A stretch of 8,336 nucleotides of DNA. Origin: an uncultured Bacteroidota bacterium. GTDB taxonomy: Bacteria > Bacteroidota > Bacteroidia > Chitinophagales > Chitinophagaceae. Below are positions 1-7,481 of the stretch, in pieces. Positions within the stretch are counted from its first letter, which is position 1. Each line of letters starts with the position of its first letter. The notes below the pieces were generated by a model. That model saw only the letters and a program-made list of their open reading frames with translations, was not told the origin of the DNA and did not search any database. The stretch spans positions 1 through 8,336 of the forward strand of contig CAIZMD010000409.1 of NCBI GenBank assembly GCA_903933995.1. Reading direction: 5' to 3'. A program made the translations under genes and the position numbers.

Positions 1-2259
1 AAACAAATCAGCACAGTTTTAAAAAATGGCGAACCCAAATTTTGTCTTCCATTTCTGCTCTGTTTAGTAGCAGTTTTTCTTTTTGCAAGTTCCCTGCGTT
101 CACAAACTTCCTTACCTAAGGACAGTGCCAAACAAGTAAGCACAAAAGACAGCCTTTCAAAAGAGAAAGTGACGGTTTTACAAGAAGTGGTAGTTAAAAG
201 CAAGAAGCCCTTTGTAGAAATTCAAACCGACAAAACCGTTTTGAATGTACAGTCCAATCTAGTGGCAAGCAGTGGAACAGTCTTTGAAGTACTGCAATCG
301 GCACCTGGCGTTTCCATTACCAATGAAGAGACCATTAATATGAGTGGCAAAGCAGGAGTGAATGTATTGATAGATGGAAGACCCACCCAGCTCAGCGCCA
401 AGGACCTAGCTAATTGGCTCAAGTCTATGCCGGCTAGTCAGGTTGACAAAGTTGAATTGATCAGCAATCCATCGGCTAAATATGATGCACAGGGTAATGC
501 GGGCATCATCAATATCAAACTCAAAAAGAATACCCAAAAAGGATTCAATGGATCTGCCACAGGGGCTTATATTCAAGCAGTACATCCCAATGCCAATTTT
601 TCTACTGATGCTAATTTGCGTGCAGGCAAGTGGAATATTTTTGCCAATGCTGCTGCCAGAAAATCGCGCCAGAATACAGATGGGGCCATTGATAGAAAAG
701 TGAATAGTAATGGCGGGGTCAAAGATTTTATCAATAGAACGGTTGATATAGATTCTTCTAGTAATCTAAATCTAAATCTTGGCGTGGATTATTATCTAAA
801 TAAACAAAGCAGTTTTGGGTTTCTCATCAAGAACAATGAATACCGTAGTAGTTTGATTACACCAGGCACCACACTGATTCAAACCAATGGCGTCACCGAT
901 TCTTCTTTGCAAACACTCAATGATATTCAGCAAAAAAATAGCCGTACCAACTATAATACCAATTACCATTATGAAGACAGCCTTGGTAGGGAATGGAATA
1001 TAGATGCGGATTATACCAACTATAGAAATAGCAACAATAGTTTGATCAAAACCAACTTGTTAAATGGCCAACAGATTAAATATGGCAATACTGCCAACCA
1101 ACAATCAGTGGCAACAGCCATAGAGATCTATAGCTTAAAAGCTGACTATAGCAAGACCTTCAAAGCCAGTAATGCCAAACTAGAAGCTGGCCTAAAGTGG
1201 AATAGGATTATGACCGATAATGATTTGCAAGCTGCTATTTTACAGTCAGGAATCATGCAAGCAGATACTGGAAGAACCAATCAGTTTGATTATACAGAAA
1301 ATATATCTGCAGCATATGCTAGCTATAACAAACGCATGGGTAAATGGGAAGCACAAATGGGTTTGCGTGCAGAATATGCACAGATCAAGGGTCAGAGTAT
1401 TGATTTAAAAGGCAATCAATTAAATTATCCTGATACCAGTTATTTGAATTTATTTCCCACTGCTTTTTTACGTTATGTTCCCAATGACAAGCACAGTATT
1501 GGATTAAATTTTGGTAGAAGAATCAATAGACCCAGCTACCAAGACTTAAATCCTTTTGAATTTGTATTTGATAATTACACAAGGTCCAAAGGCAATCCAT
1601 ATTTGTTACCAGAATTGAGTAGTCAGGTAGAATTTAATTATTCCTATAGAGGGGCACTAAATATTGGATTGGGCTACAGCCATACCCAAAACAGTTTTCA
1701 AAACATTAGCACCCAAATAGGAGAAATTACAGAAGCAACCACTTATAATATTGGTACAGAAAAAAGATTCTTTTTAAACTTTAGTTTGTACCTGCCCATT
1801 ACCAAATGGTGGGAATCCTATACCAATCTTTCTCCCAATTACAAACGCTATCAAGGCCAAGTTCCAGAGGGTGCCATTGACCAATCTGCTTGGGGCATGA
1901 ACTGGTATGGTAGTAATAGTTTTTCACTGCCCAAACAATGGAAAATACAGGTCAGTAGCTGGGGTAATATTGCCACCAAAGACGCTATGTCTTCCACGGC
2001 TTGGTTGGGTTCTGTAGATATGGGTGTTGGTAAATCATGGAAAGACAAACCCTGGTCAATCCGTGTTTCTGTAACAGACATTTTCAATACCCAAAGATGG
2101 AAACAGGAAGTTGATTTTGGCAATGTGCATTATCAATACTTGCGCAAATGGGAGAGTCGAAACCTTCGTTTGCAAGTCACGTATAAGTTTGGAAAGACCA
2201 AGTTTAGCAAGCGCGATAGAGAGCTTGGGTCAGTAGCAGAAGAGGGTAGGATTAAATAG
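1..2259 (+). CDS. TonB-dependent outer-membrane receptor, OMP_b-brl_3 type (5' partial)
   Basis: Predicted 22-strand outer-membrane barrel for TonB-driven uptake; the substrate cannot be read from sequence. The frame is open from the first base and gives 752 residues. A signal peptide is visible at window residues 14-35 (hydrophobic run LPFLLCLVAVFLFASS, cleavage likely near LRSQ), so the first in-window start, GTG at 169, is too late and the true start lies upstream, perhaps by very little. The TonB-box-like LQEVVV is at 59-64. The plug domain is at about 60-175, with VLIDGRP, LKSMPASQVDKVELISNPSA and YDAQGNAGIINIKLKKN, a set typical of the family with PF14905-like barrels. The barrel fills about 176-752 and ends in the usual basic, glutamate-containing tail after VTYKFGK. 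Only some 22 residues separate the signal peptide from the plug, so the carboxypeptidase-regulatory-like domain common in relatives is absent. No SusD gene adjoins it. It converges on the - strand operon. Confidence 0.9.
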   Translation, partial: KQISTVLKNGEPKFCLPFLLCLVAVFLFASSLRSQTSLPKDSAKQVSTKDSLSKEKVTVLQEVVVKSKKPFVEIQTDKTVLNVQSNLVASSGTVFEVLQSAPGVSITNEETINMSGKAGVNVLIDGRPTQLSAKDLANWLKSMPASQVDKVELISNPSAKYDAQGNAGIINIKLKKNTQKGFNGSATGAYIQAVHPNANFSTDANLRAGKWNIFANAAARKSRQNTDGAIDRKVNSNGGVKDFINRTVDIDSSSNLNLNLGVDYYLNKQSSFGFLIKNNEYRSSLITPGTTLIQTNGVTDSSLQTLNDIQQKNSRTNYNTNYHYEDSLGREWNIDADYTNYRNSNNSLIKTNLLNGQQIKYGNTANQQSVATAIEIYSLKADYSKTFKASNAKLEAGLKWNRIMTDNDLQAAILQSGIMQADTGRTNQFDYTENISAAYASYNKRMGKWEAQMGLRAEYAQIKGQSIDLKGNQLNYPDTSYLNLFPTAFLRYVPNDKHSIGLNFGRRINRPSYQDLNPFEFVFDNYTRSKGNPYLLPELSSQVEFNYSYRGALNIGLGYSHTQNSFQNISTQIGEITEATTYNIGTEKRFFLNFSLYLPITKWWESYTNLSPNYKRYQGQVPEGAIDQSAWGMNWYGSNSFSLPKQWKIQVSSWGNIATKDAMSSTAWLGSVDMGVGKSWKDKPWSIRVSVTDIFNTQRWKQEVDFGNVHYQYLRKWESRNLRLQVTYKFGKTKFSKRDRELGSVAEEGRIK

Positions 2260-2260
2260 A

Positions 2261-2338
2261 ACCCACCCCGGCCACCCCTCCAGGGAGGGGATGAAACCCA
2301 CCCCGGCCTTCGGCCACCCCTCCCGCACGCGGTAGGGG
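2261..2338. repeat. Two tandem copies of a GC-rich hairpin-forming intergenic repeat
   Basis: Copy A begins at 2261 and copy B at 2296, each with ACCCACCCCGGCC. In copy A this is followed directly by ACCCCTCC; in copy B the insertion TTCGGCC (2309-2315) comes between. Copy A folds as CCCCTC (2275-2280) with GAGGGG (2285-2290). Copy B folds as GGCC-TTC-GGCC (2305-2315), then as a second hairpin pairing CCCCT (2317-2321) with AGGGG (2334-2338) around an inner CCG/CGG stem. The block is far richer in GC than the genes beside it and sits 1 nt after the receptor stop codon. It resembles the short palindromic repeats scattered between genes in many Bacteroidota, but that family link is from memory and was not tested. 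Confidence 0.7.
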
Positions 2339-2381
2339 AATTAAAAACCTCCAGAACAATCAGCGCTGGAGGTTTTTAATT
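2339..2381. terminator. Bidirectional intrinsic terminator between convergent genes
   Basis: A perfect 16-bp stem pairs 2339-2354 with 2366-2381 around an 11-nt loop. Its core is CCTCCAG/CTGGAGG, flanked by A5 on the left and T5 on the right, so either strand's transcript gives a GC-containing hairpin followed by a U-run. It can end the receptor mRNA coming from the left and the three-gene mRNA coming from the right. The last base of the right arm is also the last base of the serine hydrolase TAA stop codon (2381-2383 read on the - strand). Confidence 0.9.
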
Positions 2382-4105
2382 TATTGTTTGATCCATTCAA
2401 ATAGTCCGTTCTGCTGCACTTTCATCTTGATCACTTTGCCCTTACCGTCTAGTATAAATTCAATTTGTGCATCTTTCACACCTTTAAAACTACACTGGGT
2501 AAAATTCATAAAAATCAGTGGTACTGTTTCAGTAGCCGATAGTTTGGCCACCAACACTCCCTTGAAATTTTGAATACTGATTTTTCGTTTGGGATCTGTA
2601 GACAAAACATAATTGCCTAAGTAATTGGGGTAGGCCGATTTTGGAATCACGAATGTTTCCACTTTGGGAACAACCTTTTTTAACTCGTATTTTTCACCCT
2701 CGTCATCCAATAACACTTTGGTTACTTTGCCATCGACTCCTTTAATAAAATCCAATTCTGTTTCCATGATCTTCAAAAAGAAGCGATGGTCATTGATAGG
2801 ATACAAATTGGTCTTGGGCATGTTTACTGTTTTGGAAGAGACTTTGAGTTTGCCGTCTTCTAAAATAATGGTGGCTTTGAGTTTGCCATCATACTCGCCC
2901 ACATATTGCCCCAAGACATCTTCAGAAAGCTTGGCTGTTTGTCTAAATGGTATATAGCCTTCCCATTCCCATGGAATACTCAAGCCGGCTATTTTTTCCA
3001 ATAGTTCTTTGTAAATACTTTCTCCGTTTGAGCTATTACTCATCAACAAGATGGCCCATTTTTTTTCAGGAATAGAAACACAATAATGTCCCCAACCATC
3101 GGTATGGCCTTCTTTAAAATAGGCAGGACCATAAGGGGTTTTCATCACGCCCCATCCAAGCCCATAACCCAGTTCAATGCCAAAATTGGCACTGGTAGTA
3201 TCCGTATTCAAAGAAGGGAATTGGTGCTTGGTATAAATGCCAATCTGTTTACTGGTCATTTCTTTTCTACTCTTATCAGAAATGAGTTTGCCACGCAACA
3301 GTGCAGAAAGAAACTTGCTATAATCAGCAATGGTGGTTTCCATAGAGCCCGCTGCATTGGCCTTTGTTCTCTTTGATTTATCTAGTGTTTCTTCATTAAA
3401 ATCATGTCCTACTGCAAAATTGTTTTCAAATTGGGGCTGCCACAAATAAGAGGTTCTAACCATATCCAGCGGGCGGAAGATTTTTTCCTGAGCCAAGGTT
3501 TCTAAAGGTTTGCCACTAATGCTTTCTACTACCAATTGCAATAGAGCAATGCCTTCTCCGCTATAAGCATAACGTTCTCCTGGGGTGAAAAAGAACTCTA
3601 GCTTGTTGTTTTCCTTTGGATTGAATTGCCTCCAGTTGGGGAAGCCGGTAGTATGGGCCAAGCAATGACGGGCAGTGATCAATTTCCATCTGCTATCTCC
3701 GCTTAGGTCTTTGTAATCATCGTATTCCGGAATTGGCTTTGGTAAATAGGTATAGATGGGTTTGTCTAAATTGAGTTTCCCCGCTTCTACCAACTGCATC
3801 ACCATAACAGCAAATAATGATTTAGACAGCGATGCGCCATAAAAACAGGTACTGGTATCGTTCATGGCAATTTGCCCCTTATTTTTAAAGCCAAAGGCTT
3901 TTACATAAAGAGGTTTATTGTCATTAATCACGGCAATGGATAGGCCTGTTACTTCTGCCTGTTGCATCAGTTCTGTGATCTGGGTCTCGGCCAGTTTGGT
4001 GTCTATTTTTTTGCCATCGGCTTTTTGAAACTGCTTAGGCTGTGCCTGAATGACTTGTAAAAACAAGCATCCTGTAACTAAGAGAACAATTTTTTTCATG
4101 TGCAT
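2381..4105 (-). CDS. Secreted serine hydrolase, class C beta-lactamase fold, with tandem C-terminal beta modules
   Basis: 574-residue exported enzyme of the beta-lactamase/penicillin-binding-protein-C/esterase superfamily (PF00144); the substrate (peptide, ester or beta-lactam) is not predictable. The signal peptide ends near VIQAQ (residue 22). VTGC (10-13) resembles a lipobox, but hydrophobic residues continue past the Cys, which favours signal peptidase I. The catalytic SxxK is S92-L-S-K95 in GASLSKSLFAV. The second motif appears as Y181-S-G rather than Y-x-N, and the third as GHTDGW (333-338) where relatives have HTG or KTG. The catalytic domain ends near 375. Two similar beta-rich modules follow, about 397-478 (YVGEYDG to YELKKV) and 494-574 (YLGNYV to the end), resembling DUF3471-type domains. 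The start may be the second ATG at 4099 (MKK), which makes a better signal peptide; no ribosome binding site decides it. It lies 13 nt after the fucosidase gene and is the last gene of the likely operon. Confidence 0.9.
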   Translation of the reverse strand: MHMKKIVLLVTGCLFLQVIQAQPKQFQKADGKKIDTKLAETQITELMQQAEVTGLSIAVINDNKPLYVKAFGFKNKGQIAMNDTSTCFYGASLSKSLFAVMVMQLVEAGKLNLDKPIYTYLPKPIPEYDDYKDLSGDSRWKLITARHCLAHTTGFPNWRQFNPKENNKLEFFFTPGERYAYSGEGIALLQLVVESISGKPLETLAQEKIFRPLDMVRTSYLWQPQFENNFAVGHDFNEETLDKSKRTKANAAGSMETTIADYSKFLSALLRGKLISDKSRKEMTSKQIGIYTKHQFPSLNTDTTSANFGIELGYGLGWGVMKTPYGPAYFKEGHTDGWGHYCVSIPEKKWAILLMSNSSNGESIYKELLEKIAGLSIPWEWEGYIPFRQTAKLSEDVLGQYVGEYDGKLKATIILEDGKLKVSSKTVNMPKTNLYPINDHRFFLKIMETELDFIKGVDGKVTKVLLDDEGEKYELKKVVPKVETFVIPKSAYPNYLGNYVLSTDPKRKISIQNFKGVLVAKLSATETVPLIFMNFTQCSFKGVKDAQIEFILDGKGKVIKMKVQQNGLFEWIKQ

Positions 4106-4118
4106 TAGGGGTATGTCT

Positions 4119-6020
4119 TTATCTAATTCCTATCTCTGCTACCGTTGGTGCAGCGCCATCAATAGTATGTTTTGCCGTTATGCGCAAAAACCGTGCCTGT
4201 GTAGGATTTTTTAAGACGGTGGATTGTTGAACAGGATTATTAGCAATATTGGAAAACTCTCCTTGGGCGGCAATGCTAAAATTTTCCCCATCCAAACTTG
4301 TTTCATAGAGGTATTGATCAACCATGCCCCTTTTCAATCCATCCTGTCTTGGTAAAAAATCAATGATAGAAATGGTCTGTGTTTTTTGGAAGTCAATGAG
4401 CAAGTATTCTCTTTTGGGATCACCCACATAGGTCCATGTTGCAGGATTGCCATCAATGGCTGCTGAATCCTGAGAGGGTAATAGTTTCCAAGATTTTTTG
4501 GCATTGACCAAGGCTGCTGCAGCTGCTTTTTCAGTTTCTTCCAATACAGCTTCTGGTTCAGCAAAAAGGGCAAAATCACTGAGAGCAATACTTACAGGAG
4601 ATTGTACTATGCGCAAACGAAGTTTTTGGGCTGTAACCATTTTGGGTAAACGAATCAATCTATTTCCGCCAATACTGGTGGCAGTGGCTATTTCATTCCA
4701 ACCATTTCCATTCCAAGTATCAATAGCCACGGCTTCTATTCGTTGACCCAATTTAATATTCTCGCGCAAACGAATCACGTTGAACTTACTGGGTAAACGC
4801 AGATTAATTTCTAGACTGGCGGTGGTTATATTATCATCAGTAGCCCAATAACTATACCTATCATTGTCCGTTAAATGGTTCACGGTATACAAGATACTTT
4901 TGCCCCTGGTGTTGCTAGCTGTTATACTGGCATTATGGGCTAAATTGTTAGCAAATGTGGCACGTAAAATATCGCCGAAGGCCTTCATATTAGCAATATC
5001 ATCAGGATGCAATTCTCCACTTGGCATGGGTGCAATACCCAAATCTAAAGAAGCCCCACGCCCCACACTTTTGTAATACAGGTTCAAAAGTTGAATAGGT
5101 GTTTTGGTTTTGCCGTCTTGTTCTGGGTGATAAAACCAGCCGGGTCTCAAAGGCACATCGCATTCTGCGGGAATCCAATAGGCACCATTTCTAGTGCCAA
5201 TAGGAAGTACTTCTTCTTTTACAAAACCTGGGGAAGATTTTTTTCCTGGCACTGGACTCTCAGGTGTAAATGTGGCCCAAGAAGTAGGACCAGCTTCACC
5301 CCTTTCATTCCCTACCCAACGAATATCGGGTCCAATATCGCTAAACGCCACTGCCATGGGTTGTTTGCTTCTGACAATGCCCCAGATTTTTTCATAATCA
5401 TAATATTCCGATGCATTGATTGATCGTTTTTCTTTGGCCCCGCCATAATAACCATCGCCCCCATTGGCACCATCAAAGAAAACGGTAAACAGTTTTCCGT
5501 AATTGGTATAAAGCTCTTCTAACTGTGGATGGTACACATTGTTTACGTATTCGGGTTTGCTATAATAAGGATTGTTTCTATCCCAAGGTGAGCAATACAG
5601 TCCAAATGCTAGACCGGATTTTTTAGATGCATCCATCATTTCCTTAACCAAGTCTCCCTTACCATTCCTAAATGGCGATGCACTAATATTATAAGGCGTA
5701 GTCTTTGTGGGCCAGAGTGCAAACCCATCATGGTGTTTGGCAACCAGTGTCAAACCCTTGAAGCCACCGGCTTTGATGGCAGCAAATATTTTGTCTGCAT
5801 TAAAATTACTGGGATTAAAAATGGCTGGTTCGGCGTCTCCAAACCCCCATTCTTTGTTTTGGAAAGTAGTAGGCGTAAAATGCATGATCACATACATTTC
5901 CATTTCTTGCCAACGCAATTGTCTTTCTGTTGGTAATACGCCATAAGGCTTTGGTGCGCTTTGCGCGATGGCTGTTGCAACCAAGAAGCTGCAGCTCAAA
6001 GAAAAAAGAATTCTTTTCAT
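4119..6020 (-). CDS. Secreted GH29 alpha-L-fucosidase with two C-terminal discoidin-like modules
   Basis: 633-residue exported glycoside hydrolase that should release L-fucose from glycan ends by a retaining mechanism. The signal peptide is 1-20 (cleavage after AIAQ). The GH29 barrel covers about 22-355: MHFTPTTF near 46-53, substrate-pocket K95-HHDGF, GLYCSPWDRN (140-149), and FFDGANG with likely nucleophile D183. RWVGNERGEAG (234-244) supplies E239 as the candidate acid/base. The stretch WIPAECDVPLRPGWFYH (282-298) is characteristic of GH29 subfamily B, which in known members prefers alpha-1,3/1,4-linked fucose on branched glycans; applying that preference here is inference. Two F5/8-type-C-like (CBM32-like) modules follow, about 358-489 and 500-633, which may bind carbohydrate. 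It starts 27 nt after the CLC gene and ends 13 nt before the serine hydrolase. No SusC/SusD pair or other glycosidase is adjacent. Confidence 0.93.
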   Translation of the reverse strand: MKRILFSLSCSFLVATAIAQSAPKPYGVLPTERQLRWQEMEMYVIMHFTPTTFQNKEWGFGDAEPAIFNPSNFNADKIFAAIKAGGFKGLTLVAKHHDGFALWPTKTTPYNISASPFRNGKGDLVKEMMDASKKSGLAFGLYCSPWDRNNPYYSKPEYVNNVYHPQLEELYTNYGKLFTVFFDGANGGDGYYGGAKEKRSINASEYYDYEKIWGIVRSKQPMAVAFSDIGPDIRWVGNERGEAGPTSWATFTPESPVPGKKSSPGFVKEEVLPIGTRNGAYWIPAECDVPLRPGWFYHPEQDGKTKTPIQLLNLYYKSVGRGASLDLGIAPMPSGELHPDDIANMKAFGDILRATFANNLAHNASITASNTRGKSILYTVNHLTDNDRYSYWATDDNITTASLEINLRLPSKFNVIRLRENIKLGQRIEAVAIDTWNGNGWNEIATATSIGGNRLIRLPKMVTAQKLRLRIVQSPVSIALSDFALFAEPEAVLEETEKAAAAALVNAKKSWKLLPSQDSAAIDGNPATWTYVGDPKREYLLIDFQKTQTISIIDFLPRQDGLKRGMVDQYLYETSLDGENFSIAAQGEFSNIANNPVQQSTVLKNPTQARFLRITAKHTIDGAAPTVAEIGIR

Positions 6021-6037
6021 AACAAGGATTGGTCCGT

Positions 6038-6054
6038 AAAATAGTAACTATTTT
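6038..6054. repeat. AT-rich perfect inverted repeat across the CLC stop codon
   Basis: AAAATAGT (6038-6045) and ACTATTTT (6047-6054) are exact inverted copies around one A. The CLC TAG stop codon (6048-6050) lies in the right arm, and the rest fills part of the 27-nt gap before the fucosidase. With one G/C pair per arm and no usable loop, it is too weak to be an intrinsic terminator. It could be a protein-binding site or chance. Confidence 0.4.
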
Positions 6055-7373
6055 CCTTTTAGGTGTTCCCAGATTTTTTGAATGCTATGACTGGGATGTT
6101 CACTCACCTTTTGTTGGGTACTGCCTAATCTTTGTGTGGGATAGATGCTGGAATAACCACTGGCCAATCTTGCCATAAAACAAGCAATGAAAAAATAGAG
6201 AACGAATTCGGTTCCAAACAGTTCACAACCCATGATGGTAGAAGCAAAAATGGTATTGGTTGCACCTGCAAAAACGGCAATGAACCCAAGCGCTGCAAAT
6301 ACATCTGTTGGTGCTCCCAAGATCCAGGCAAGGGTATTGCCTAGTGTTGCACCAATAAAAAACAAGGGGGTTACTTCTCCTCCTTTAAAACCGCTTCCCA
6401 ATGTGATGGCAGTAAACAACAATTTCCAAAACCAAGAGAAAGACGTTGCACCGCCATCTTTAAATGCGGATACTATAGAAACGCCATTGGTTTTTTCTGA
6501 TATTACGCCAAGCCCTAAGTAATCTTGGGTATCTAGTAAATAACTAAGGCCAATAATCATTAATCCACCAATAACTGGAATCAGCCATTTAATAGGAACC
6601 CATTTATGGAAAACAGTTTTGACTTGTAGATGGGTTTCTGCAAATAGAAATGCAGCTAAACCAAAAGCTATGGCTGCCAATATGGTCTTTGCTATTAGCA
6701 CTGTATCAAAATGCAACAACAAATCATTACCAGCAAATCCAATACTATATGTTGTATGCTGTATGCCCCAAGCCAGACAAACCAAGTGTGCCACAATACT
6801 GCTAAAATAACAGGGAAGAAATTCTTTGTATTGAATGCGGCCAATGACAATGACTTCAACAGCAAAAACGGCTCCCGCTAAAGGAGTGCCAAATACAGCA
6901 GCAAAGCCAGCAGCCATGCCGCACATTAAAATCAATCTATGGTCCTCTTTTTTAAGTGTAAACCATTTGCTGAACATGGCCGCTAAGCCTCCTCCCATTT
7001 GAACGGCAGTACCTTCTCTTCCAGCTGATCCACCAAACAAGTGTGTGATCAAAGTGGTGAACAAGACCAAGGGAGCCATGCTTGCTGGAACCTTGGTTTG
7101 GGAATTGTGAATGCCATCTATTAATAAACCATTCCCGGCTTCTGAACCCTTGCCCCAAAAATGGTAGATGCTATAAATCAAGATTCCTGCAAGGGGCAAC
7201 AAAAACAATAACCAGTGCTGACTCCAATGCAATAAAGTTACTTGGTCAAGTGCCCAAAAAAACAATGCCACCAAACTGCCTACTAGTACTGACAATAGGG
7301 TGAGGATGAACAACCATTTAAAAACTGGTAGGTTGGCAATTTTTCTTAGAAAGTGCTGATTGGTTTGGGCCAT
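6048..7373 (-). CDS. CLC-family anion/proton antiporter, likely CLC-F (fluoride) type
   Basis: 441-residue inner-membrane protein with about ten hydrophobic segments, the usual length for a bacterial CLC without CBS domains. The gating glutamate is E120 in GGSAGREGTAVQMGG (114-128). The first filter motif reads GSEAGNGLL (76-84), with N81 where chloride CLCs have the anion-coordinating Ser. The third is GSGFKGGEVTPLFFIGATLG (326-345). GREGT instead of GREGP, together with Asn or Met in place of the Ser, is the known mark of CLC-F (EriC-F) proteins, which export fluoride in exchange for protons. The 39-residue distance from N81 to E120 equals that between M79 and E118 of the studied Enterococcus casseliflavus CLC-F, as I recall it. 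The start is fixed by an in-frame TGA about 25 nt upstream with no ATG between. It is the first gene of a likely three-gene operon. Fluoride rather than chloride specificity is family inference. Confidence 0.88.
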   Translation of the reverse strand: MAQTNQHFLRKIANLPVFKWLFILTLLSVLVGSLVALFFWALDQVTLLHWSQHWLLFLLPLAGILIYSIYHFWGKGSEAGNGLLIDGIHNSQTKVPASMAPLVLFTTLITHLFGGSAGREGTAVQMGGGLAAMFSKWFTLKKEDHRLILMCGMAAGFAAVFGTPLAGAVFAVEVIVIGRIQYKEFLPCYFSSIVAHLVCLAWGIQHTTYSIGFAGNDLLLHFDTVLIAKTILAAIAFGLAAFLFAETHLQVKTVFHKWVPIKWLIPVIGGLMIIGLSYLLDTQDYLGLGVISEKTNGVSIVSAFKDGGATSFSWFWKLLFTAITLGSGFKGGEVTPLFFIGATLGNTLAWILGAPTDVFAALGFIAVFAGATNTIFASTIMGCELFGTEFVLYFFIACFMARLASGYSSIYPTQRLGSTQQKVSEHPSHSIQKIWEHLKGK

Positions 7374-7380
7374 GCTCTTG

Positions 7381-7414
7381 GTGTACCAACATGGATATCA
7401 TGTTCATTGTACAC
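7381..7414 (-). promoter_or_regulatory. Nested inverted repeat (leader hairpin or operator) before the CLC gene
   Basis: Outer arms GTGTAC (7381-7386) and GTACAC (7409-7414) enclose inner arms AACATG (7388-7393) and CATGTT (7399-7404) around GATAT. All four arms pair exactly, with bulges of 1 nt and 4 nt between the two stems. In the mRNA the hairpin base would lie 7 nt before the CLC start codon, where a ribosome binds. As DNA it is equally palindromic, so it may be an operator instead. It does not match the fluoride (crcB) riboswitch consensus. Confidence 0.5.
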
Positions 7415-7450
7415 GACGAATGTACCGATTTAAATTTTTTTTACCATTCA

Positions 7451-7481
7451 CAAACCTAAAACGACCTTTTACAAACTCAGA
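7451..7481 (-). promoter_or_regulatory. Putative Bacteroidota promoter for the CLC-fucosidase-hydrolase operon
   Basis: Read on the - strand, TAGGTTTG (7458 down to 7451) matches the Bacteroidota -7 element TAnnTTTG exactly. TCTG (7481 down to 7478) stands 19 nt upstream as a one-mismatch -33 element (TTTG). Transcription would begin near 7445 and give a leader of about 70 nt that contains the nested inverted repeat at 7381-7414. Confidence 0.45.

Noticed and set aside
26..67. ATG at 26 as start of the receptor or of a small leader gene
   Set aside because: It is out of frame with the receptor and stops after 13 codons.
169..171. GTG as start codon of the TonB-dependent receptor
   Set aside because: The same frame stays open to position 1 and encodes a convincing signal peptide before this codon, so the gene begins outside the window.
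4086..4105. Serine hydrolase as a lipoprotein through VTGC
   Set aside because: The hydrophobic run before the Cys is only six residues from the better MKK start and continues after it to VIQAQ, which fits signal peptidase I cleavage. It cannot be fully excluded.
1..6020. Polysaccharide utilisation locus made of the receptor and the fucosidase
   Set aside because: The receptor is of the OMP_b-brl_3 type rather than SusC type, there is no SusD gene, and the two genes are convergent with a terminator between their transcripts.
7391..7459. 22-codon + strand frame in the divergent region, beginning ATG GAT ATC
   Set aside because: It is short, has no recognisable protein features and overlaps the inverted repeat and promoter of the CLC gene on the other strand.
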